64,000 bases of DNA. Origin: Loripinus fragilis (Eukaryota > Mollusca > Bivalvia > Lucinida > Lucinidae). Below the pieces are notes generated by a model. That model was not told the DNA's origin and did not search any database. It saw nothing but the letters and a program-made list of their open reading frames with translations. The DNA is taken from NCBI GenBank assembly GCA_964019695.1, contig OZ026518.1:82951950-83015949 (forward strand). Reading direction: 5' to 3'. The position numbers were made by a program, and so were the translations under genes. This document shows positions 44,431 to 64,000 of this stretch, in pieces (position 1 is the first letter of the stretch; each line of letters opens with the position of its first letter).

Positions 44431-46427
44431 AGCCAGTGCGTGAGATTTCCAACAATATCGTATGCAGAGTTGGGGTCGATTACATGCAAATGTAATCGAT
44501 TACAATTACAATTACTTTGAAATTTCATGATTACTGATTACAATTACAATTACTTTTTTTTAAATGTAATCGATTACAATTACAGATTACATTGCAAAGT
44601 AATCATGATTACTTTATGATTACTTATGATTACTTTTGAGCAATAAATTAACTTTATTATATTTCAAGACTTACACACGTAATAGAATGTTATCCTGAAG
44701 AAAGGAAAACTTAGCTATGGTTCTCAATTCTACTTACAGAGCTACAATGTTTACTACATTGTATATGTAATAAAGAATAAAACAAAACAGTATTTAAAAA
44801 TCCCTAATTATTCTAAATATAAGCATGGATATACATTTGATCATCTCATTTATCCTACATGCATTTGCAAGATATCCCTGGTACAGTCCAAATAGCCATA
44901 TTTGGCTAAGGTCAACCTCAGAATTGTTCATGATAAGAAAAAATAAAATTAATTTGATGATATACTTTATAAAGAATTTTGGATTTTATCCCTTTTTTAT
45001 CATATTCAGAGAACATGTCCTCCTGAACTAAATTAGTCCAGCATCTATTATTACCTAATATTTTGGATATTCTTTTATTTCATTTAATACTGTACCATCC
45101 TGGTGATTGGAACACACTTATTATGTTTCATGTATGTCTTTAAAAAGAAAGACAATATTATGTAGAATCGGGTCTTCTGCAGATCAAACCAAAGACTAAA
45201 AATGAGATCATACTCAGCAGGAAAATGGTCAAGATTAAAAACTTGCTAAAAGGTGTTAAAACTAAACTGTCAAAAAAAAAGGATTTAATTGACACTTAAG
45301 AAAAGGGTCCTTACTTCATTTGACAGCAGAGCAAATAAAAAAGTTGACCAATACTGTCATTCAATGTTCACAACTATTATTAGACAAATTTTTCAGAAAG
45401 ATGAAATTGGACAGGGAAAGCTTTGACTGTGCAATTTTTTTCAGTCAAGACTATCCAACTGTATTTACCATACAAGGGACCTTTTCCTGCCTGTGACATA
45501 TGTTTGCTAAACTTTTATCTTCTTGCTAGATAATTTTACATGTTTATTTTTGTCATCTGTTCATTTTATTCAGAATTACCCTTCTTTTGAAGCAAATTCT
45601 TTCAGGGATCGCATCAGTATCAAAGTATCAAAAAATTTGAATTCACATCTGGCCCAACATTTTGTTGGGCCTGATTGAGTCCAAACTGTTTGCATAGGAT
45701 ATCAGCAGACGACAAAAGTTGTCACCAGTAGGTAACAGGTTAATCTACTTGCCCTTTTATTGCTGCATACAGAACAGACATTTTTGCACACTGTCTCCCA
45801 GGTGAAATGCAACATAAGGTGGCATTTCATCAGGGTCTGCACTATTCGTTAAGATACAAACAATCAGTATCAAATAGTTTGAATTCAGATCTGGCCCAAC
45901 ACATAGTTATTTTAGATCAGTCTTGATATCTTTTAGCATATTCACATTCCTTGTTTCAAACTTCCATTATTCTCTTTGATCTATTGCTGGTACATTACAT
46001 CTGTTTTTAACCAGTTTCATTTTTTGGTATAAAAAAGCAAAAGTAATCATAAAGTAATCATAAAGTAATCATGATTACAGGCTATTTTGCAATGTAATCG
46101 ATTACATTATGATTACTTGTAATCATAAAAATCCACGATTACAGATTACTTTATGATTACTGAAAAAAGTAATCGATTACAAGTAATCATGATTACAGAT
46201 TACGATTACCCCAACTCTGATCGTATGTGCGACCAGCAAAGGCTCAGACCAGCCTGTGCATACGCGCAGTCTGATCAGAGCCTTTGCTAGTCCTTGAGTA
46301 TTCTATGATTGTAAACCTACTGACTGATCACCATTTGGAGTTTCAAAGCTTAAAAGGAGGCTGCAGAGGCTCGTCCGAGTCTACACTTGTCAAAATGTCA
46401 AATTGTTGGAAATCTAATGCACTGGCT
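44431..46427. mobile_element. MITE family G, copy 3, split by a hAT-like element
   Basis: AGCCAGTGCGTGAGATTTCC at the left and the inverse 'ggaaatctaatgcactggct' at the right. The family body ('gaccagcaaaggctcagacc', 'gatcagagcctttgctag') resumes at 46220 after the insertion. Confidence 0.85.
44465..46219. mobile_element. hAT-like non-autonomous element, 1755 bp
   Basis: Ends CAGAGTTGGGGT and ACCCCAACTCTG, with a perfect 8-bp target duplication ATCGTATG (44457-44464, 46220-46227). Both subterminal regions are packed with 'gattacaattac' and 'gtaatcatgattac' motifs. No transposase ORF. A decayed module-H copy lies inside (about 45530-45745). Confidence 0.92.
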
Positions 46428-46559
46428 CATTATTATTTTATTTATTACTCAAACAAACCACCCATTATTTTCAGGCAGACTTTCTAACGTGAATGAGGAA
46501 GGTATACATGCAGCATATATTTTCTTGATCAATGAGTTCATTAGATATAACCCAGATTG

Positions 46560-46730
46560 TAAATAGAGGATCTATATCTATCATGAAGGTCCATGCAATA
46601 TTGAATTTATTAAATAAATTGAGAAAAAGAGATAAACGGCGAGGCTTTGTTGGGTCTTTTATCGCTTTTTCATAACGAGTTTAATAAATACAATAATGCA
46701 GAAACACAACTGTCTGATTCTATTTATCAA
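46560..46730. mobile_element. MITE family E, copy 3
   Basis: 'aaatagaggatctatatcta', 'ttgaatttattaaataaatt', 'gagaaaaagagataaa' and inverse 'acgagtttaataaata', 'gattctatttat'. Confidence 0.75.
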
Positions 46731-46791
46731 CAGCAATCAAGTTACTTTAAAATTGGGGTTTTAGTGAGAGAACTTTGAGACTTTGCCAAAT

Positions 46792-46992
46792 CTGTCATAA
46801 GCGGCCTCTCAAAATAGACAAAACATAGGTCTTAAAGACAAATGGAGGCTCAATGAAGGTCGAAAGTATTGCAGAATGCTCTTTTGGAGCATTCTGCAAT
46901 ACTTTTGACATGCATTAAGTGATAATCGGTCTTGAAAATCAATGTTTGGTCATCTTTTTGAACGGCTGCTTAAGACGGGTTTCACTGGGTAT
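46792..46992. mobile_element. MITE family F, copy 3
   Basis: 'ataagcggcctctcaaaata' and 'ttgaacggctgcttaagacg' ends, with the central hairpin 'attgcagaatgctc..gagcattctgcaat'. Confidence 0.8.
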
Positions 46993-47690
46993 TATGCGAC
47001 AGTGTAGTGGCCTAATGTTCTAGCAGGCCCCTCTAACCCAATAAATATGTATGGTCTGTATGGTTTAGTGGTAACATCCGTTTATCTTGCTACTGCACTT
47101 TACCCCTCTTTTCTACATTTTTTTCTCAGTCAGCTAAGGAAAGTGGTGATTAAATCTTTTTATTATGATGACGCTTTAAGGGTTAATATTGTTTTTTCAC
47201 AAACTTTCTTCTGTCGGCTTTGATATTTTGTCCGTACGCTACATTTTTGTAGCTTAATAATACGTATCACATATCAATTCCTTTTGGAGGCAAGCGGTGG
47301 GTCATGTGTGAAAGTCCAATACCTGAATTATATACAAGACACTGCAGCTAAACACATTTAAGCTGAAGGGAATTTTCCACTCCTTCTCAATTGGACCAAT
47401 CTATTTCCGTTTTAAGGGTTGTTAGTGTTTTTTTCTTCATTTTTATTCAAATTTTGATAGAACATTCTGTAGCCAAACGGGTGAGATCTGATCTGACGCC
47501 ACATTCTTGGGTGTCTGATCTGGGTCTGCACTGTTAACATATGTCCCACAAAACTGATACTAGACTTATATGGGCTATCACTATGTCATGCATATTCTAA
47601 AATGCTCTAAAACCGCCAAGAAAAAATGCATCTGAAAATGTTGTCTGCTGAAGTCGTCTGCTGCAAATAATTGCCTAGCATTACTGACGA
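46993..47690. repeat. Spacer with a family C-associated segment
   Basis: The part at 47380-47580 ('gtctgatctgggtctgcact', 'acatatgtcccacaaaac', 'acttatatgggc') matches the flank at 31440-31547. Otherwise unremarkable. Confidence 0.45.
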
Positions 47691-47694
47691 ATTA

Positions 47695-47850
47695 AGTATA
47701 GAAGCAAACGGCGTGGACCCAGAACAGACTGCTCCTATAGGAGCAGTCTGATCTGAGTCCACACTGTTTACCACAGAGACTTCTTAAACATTTCAGCAGA
47801 CGAGAAAAGCAGACGAATTTTGTTGCGATCGGCGCATTAAGGGTTGATCA
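47695..47850. mobile_element. Family C/H copy next to the Reeler gene 3' end
   Basis: 'gtggacccagaacagactgc' and 'gcagtctgatctgagtccac' form a hairpin with centre TCCTATAGGA. The right end 'gatcggcgcattaagggttg' is the family C terminus. Confidence 0.7.
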
Positions 47851-47898
47851 TCTACTCTGTACATAAAGGCTGTATATAAAATATGGTTAACAGTAATT

Positions 47899-59977
<12,079 letters not shown>

Positions 59978-60009
59978 CTGAAACCAGAAATTTCGCCCTA
60001 ATTCTTCGG

Positions 60010-60185
60010 CTGCTAATCGCGACTAAATGTTGTCTGCCCTATGACGTCTGCTGTTCCTTTTAAAACGTATTGTAGCAAACAGTGTGGTTCCCAGTCTGAT
60101 CTGGGTACACACTTTTTGTCTTTATGCCGAAATAAGACCTTGGCGTAAACATTTTCATGCAGCAGACAACATTTTCGGATTGTTT
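60010..60185. mobile_element. MITE family C-related copy upstream of Reeler exon 1
   Basis: 'aatcgcgactaaatgttgtc' and the inverse 'gcagacaacattttcgga', with an inner hairpin 'cagtgtggttcccagtctga'. It starts about 30 bp upstream of the acceptor. Confidence 0.6.
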
Positions 60186-60221
60186 CTATTGGTCACCACA
60201 GAGGAAATCGTTCTGCAGTGA

Positions 60222-60335
60222 CAATGACGATTTTTGTCGTCTGCTGATAACCTTTGCAAACAGTCTGGACCCAGATCAGACTGACAAAACGTCGGTCCTG
60301 ATCTGGATCCAAACGTTTGACACTCTAATAGTGTT
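60222..60335. mobile_element. MITE module H, copy
   Basis: 'gtcgtctgctgataaccttt', 'aacagtctggacccagatca', 'gatctggatccaaacgtttg', 'acactctaatagtg'. Confidence 0.65.
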
Positions 60336-60715
60336 CCTGAAGCAAGTTATTTTTTTTTTAAATCAGCACATAAAAAATACGCAGCATGCAAAGAAATAAG
60401 CATCAACTTAATAAACAAAATTAAGGGTAGCCACATTTTTGGCGCGTACGTTTATTAAATTAAAAACGATGCCCATTTTGTCAGAAAAAGTTCTCTATTG
60501 CGAGAGAGGAAATACCGTCCTTTGATATGACGGAAGGTGGTGTTTTCACTGATTTTGTATGACAGGTTTAGCTTCGAGGGTTTGCTTGTTTTACGTTTAA
60601 CGTAAACGTGGTTACAAAAAGCGGAAAATCTTAATTTGAGTTAAAACATGGGAAAATGTCCCATCAGTCATACCTAAACAATATGGGACCGAAATCGACC
60701 TGCTGACCAGGCCCA

Positions 60716-60938
60716 GAGGTTATAAAACTTTGTTCATGCTCAACTCAGCTGAGCACGAAATTGATCCTTCCCATAAATGTTAAAATTGTTGGCATTGTAA
60801 CATTTATTAGCAATGATACATACAACCTCTGAATGTTTTAAGCATTGAAAATTCGTTACTTTTCAGTATTTTAGTTTTTATGAGCAGTTAAAATTACGTG
60901 CTCAGTTGAGTTGAGGATGAAAAAAGTATTATAACTTG
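60716..60938. mobile_element. MITE family D, copy 3
   Basis: GAGGTTATAAAACTTTG, TGCTCAACTCAGCTGAGCA, 'aaattgttggcat', TGCTCAGTTGAGTTGAG and 'attataacttg'. Confidence 0.75.
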
Positions 60939-61162
60939 ACAAGTGCAGTGTTTGTATGTGAAATACGAGGAGAGTTGCAATAAGTTCGTAGAACTCGGTA
61001 TTTTTCTGTACAATTCAAGATTTATGTACGGTGTAAACCTTTGTCACTTGAATGATAACAGCCGTTCAGTCATCACGTTCATTTTTTGTTTGGAAACCCA
61101 CAGGTCCATTAAAAAAGTTATTTCACTACGCATTATTTCAAAAGTTTTTTTCACATTTTTAT

Positions 61163-62405
61163 TATACATTAATGATCTATGTTTTACCATGCATGTAATG
61201 AAATTCTCATGCATTTTGCTTCTATAAATCACATCAACGTACAATCAGACAGCAATTGTATATAAATCAATGAAAAACGCATCATTACTTTAATAACATT
61301 CCAATGAAAACACAACAATATTGTACGCCTACATCATAAAGTCAGTATTTCGTTGCATCTCCCTTAGCTTCAATAAGATCTGCAATTCTCTTTGGCATTG
61401 AATTGTAAAAATCTTCTAGGACGTGCAGTGCTACACTAAACCACGCTTCATATACTCGCTTCCTCATCTCTTCTATTTGACATGGCATTTTTTGTTACCA
61501 ATCCATCCCCTCATTATATTCCAAACATTTTTTATGGGATTCATGCCCTGGCCGGTAAATTCCCTGGTCATTCCTTTACAATCTAGGAATATTCTAGTAT
61601 TTTTAGAGATCATGCAAAAATATATATCCCTTCTGTAGGAACACAACGCATTCACATGTCATTTCAATATCACTCTGGTATTTTGCGCTATCCATGTTAC
61701 CATTCACATTTCTCTGAAGAGATAGTCATCTGTTGCTAATGGCTCCCCAGACTTGCACACTTGCTGGCAATTTTACAGTAGTCTGAATACACATAGCATG
61801 ATATTCCACATTTTGTTTGCGCCAAACGCGCCAATGGCGTCGATTGTTAGGACTGTGAAATACCGACTAATGTGAATGCGCCGTTTTCCCACAGAAGGAA
61901 TATATCTTTATGCATGATCTTGCGCCATGCCATACTCTAAAAGAACTAGAACATGCCTAGAATGTAACGAAATACCCGTTCTGAAATGGCCAGGGAATTA
62001 GACAGAAATAGATTCCATAGAACACGTATGGAATATAATGAAGTAAGATATTGGTAACCAACTGCTGTGTTCAAAAGAAGTGATGTGTTCCAAGCGAGTA
62101 TGTGAAGTGTGGTATAGTGTAGCACCGAACGTCCTGGAAGAACTTAACAATTCAATGCCAAGGAGAATTGCAGACCTTATTAAGCAAATGGAGGTGCAAC
62201 GAATACTGACTTTATGATGTAGGCATACAGGTATGTAGTTGTGTTTTCATTGGAATGTATTTAAGTATGTTATTGTGTTTTCATTAGAATGTATTTAATA
62301 TTATATACAAATGTTGTATGATTATACTTGATATGATTTATAGGAACAAAATAGCATGAGAATATAATTACATGTATGGTAAAACATAGATCATTAATGT
62401 AAATG
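61163..62405. pseudogene. 1.24-kb imperfect palindrome of Tc1-like transposase remnants
   Basis: Outer ends 'acattaatgatctatgtttt' and its inverse. Further in, 'ctacatcataaagtcagtat' and its inverse mark two head-to-head copies. On the - strand the left arm reads transposase pieces (VWGAISNRW, NGNMDSAKYQ, NPIKNVWNIM, NSMPKRIADLIEAKG). On the + strand the right arm reads SIEHVWNIMK, SVAPNVLEELNNSMPRRIAD. Stops and frameshifts abound in both. Confidence 0.85.
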
Positions 62406-62419
62406 GTGACACTGCATGG

Positions 62420-63141
62420 TACCCAATGGAGTGTAGATTATGGAAGTCAGTTTTGAATCATTGGTGCCGTTTAGTGAACATGGACAACGCCCGTCTGAAC
62501 AAACGAGTCTTTGTCTGGTGTGATCTAAAAGGAAATAACTCGTGTAGAAACTGGAATTTTAGAGTAAGAAAACAATTCCAAAAATATAATGTACAGGAAA
62601 ATTACCAAATTTTGCATTACATAGAGCCAAATTATATTTTTCCCTTATTGTGGATAAAGTATTTGAAGATTTTGTTCAGAAATGGCATTCAGATTTAAAT
62701 AGAAACTCTGCAAAAAGTGGTACGGGTGGAAACAAACTCCGCACATAAAGACTAATGAAAAATGATTTTCATGCCGAACCATATTGTTTTGAAATAATGT
62801 CTAGAAAGCATAGAGGATCTCTAGCTAAGTTTAGATCTGGAACAGCCCCCATCAAAATAGAAACTGGTCGATACCAAAATTTAGACTTGAGTGAGCGGGT
62901 TTGCTTCCATTGTGCCTCTTGCATTGAAGATGAGGAACATGTACTGATGGTATGTCCTATATATGAGGATCTTAGAATGAATTTAGTAAATGAAGCAATG
63001 TTGGTAAATCCTGCCTTTGGTGGCTATAGTGATATGCAAAAGCTGTGCTTTCTTTTGTCTGATTCTAGAATGGTGAGGTCGAGCTCAAGGGTATGCACAC
63101 TTATACCTGAGCGTAGGAGAAATTTTCTAAGTCGTGTATAA
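62420..63141 (+). pseudogene. LINE C-terminal remnant with CCHC-like motif
   Basis: Two frames carry the far C-terminus of a non-LTR retrotransposon: VCRLWKRL-like start, RLNKRVFVWCDLKG, CRNWNFRVRKQFQK. A frameshift and a stop follow (KLRT*RLMKNDFHAEPYC), then KHRGSLAKFRSGTAPIKIET, GRYQNLDLSERVCFHCASC and EDEEHVLMVCPIYEDLR. The CFHC..HVLMVC pattern is a zinc-binding motif typical of such tails. The reverse transcriptase is absent from the window, as expected for a 5'-truncated copy. Confidence 0.82.
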
Positions 63142-63189
63142 ATTATAATTGACATTTCTGATAAGTAAAACTTGCTTATATCATACAGT

Positions 63190-63930
63190 AATCACAAAAT
63201 TTGCCAGCACAGTTAATGTATGTTCTCTTGTGCATTGGTTTATACATGTGTTTTGGGTACCCATGGGAGTTGTCTCATGAGAGGATTCCCACGGGTACCC
63301 ACAACATAGGATTTCTGTCGCCAGATATGAAAAGGAGGCACAGGTAATGGTTCTCCTGTACACTGGTTTAAACATGTGCTTTGGGAGCTCGTGGGAGTTG
63401 TCTCATCCAGACGGTTCCTTTGAGTACATACTAATGTACATGTGATACCTACTAGTGTGCATTGGCTTTGGCATGTGGTTTGGGAGCTCAAGGGAGTGGC
63501 CTCACTGAGACGGTTCCTTTGAGTACCCTTTGAGTTTCCGTATGTGATATGTGATAGGAGAGGTTAGCACAGATGATAGATCCTTGTGCATTGGTTTCGG
63601 ACCTGTATCATGGGTACATGTATATTCTTGTGCATTGGCCTTAACGTGTGTATTGTGCACTCAATCAAATCGTCTCATGGGGACGGTTTCTTCTTGCGAT
63701 TTTTGTAGACAATTAAGGAAAAGTTAGCACTGAAATTGAATTTTTTCTAGAACATTGATTTAGACATGTGTTGTGGTGGCTCTTGGGAATCGTCCCATTG
63801 AGACGGTTCCTTTGAGTACCCTCATCATGTGATTATTATCGCCAGATAATAAGAGATAGTACAGGAAATGGATACTTTTCTTTACATTGGTTTAGGTATG
63901 TGTTGTAAGAGAGGCATAGGAAGGTATGAT
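63190..63930 (+). repeat. Array of ~127-bp hairpin-bearing units
   Basis: The unit starts 'ttgtgcattggtttatacat' and contains GGGTACTCAAGGGAG-type and GACGGTTCCTTTGAGTACCC arms that can pair (loop CTCATGAG or TCATTGAGA). Unit starts are near 63228, 63355, 63453, 63580, 63629, 63751 and 63878: spacings of about 127 with some shortened units. Some units keep 'cgccagata' after the hairpin. The same hairpin occurs singly at 23199 and 29150. Confidence 0.8.
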
Positions 63931-64000
63931 AGGAATAACGGTGATATAATTTAGTCTAGTAGATGGTGAGTGTCATGATAAGGAGTTAATCGCTATAACC

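Noticed and set aside
61473..61655. Separate small gene on the - strand
   Set aside because: It is part of the Tc1-like transposase remnant in the left arm of the palindrome.
63190..63930. CRISPR array
   Set aside because: Unit length, degenerate repeats and animal context do not fit; units are satellite-like with internal hairpins.

Overview
The window looks like animal nuclear DNA: spliced genes with GT..AG introns of up to several kilobases, very low coding density, microsatellites, poly-G tracts and a dense layer of transposons and fold-back elements. Repeat types that I associate from memory with bivalve genomes point to a mollusc, probably a bivalve. Examples are the AGCTCACCTGAGCC palindrome feeding long degenerate tandem arrays, and arrays carrying an 'aagggcaataactctg' motif. 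This is inference; no search was run.

Two host genes can be assembled exon by exon. (1) A four-repeat annexin on the + strand has nine coding exons from 17236 to 41819. All exon phases agree, giving 320 residues, and all four repeats keep a calcium loop and its acidic partner. (2) A secreted Reeler-domain protein on the - strand runs from 59977 down to 47899. Four exons with matching phases encode 230 residues: signal peptide, Reeler domain and a short hydrophobic C-terminus. Its first found exon has no ATG and follows a good acceptor, so the initiator exon lies further upstream and was not found.

Layout: 1-17.2 kb is intergenic, with molluscan-type tandem arrays, inverted-repeat elements and a broken LINE (PHD finger plus endonuclease) split by a 500-bp MITE. 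17.2-41.8 kb is the annexin gene, whose introns hold mariner/Tc1-like elements, a nested terminal-repeat element, many MITEs and a complete 3.0-kb Tc1/mariner-superfamily transposon (34985-37982) with an intron-containing transposase. That transposon sits inside a tandem array made from the end of annexin exon 7. 41.8-47.9 kb is intergenic, with a hAT-like element inside an older MITE. 47.9-60 kb is the Reeler gene, with a LINE reverse-transcriptase remnant and a dead mariner in its introns. 60-64 kb holds a 1.24-kb palindrome of Tc1-like transposase remnants, a LINE C-terminal fragment and an array of hairpin repeats running to the window end.

The window therefore reads as two ordinary host genes swollen by repeated nested insertion. 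The clearest novelties are the exon-derived array in annexin intron 7, the mirrored Pol III B-box-like sequences near both ends of the DDE transposon, the matched nested terminal repeats at 26953-28026, and the hairpin array at the right edge. No tRNA or rRNA gene and no CRISPR array was seen.
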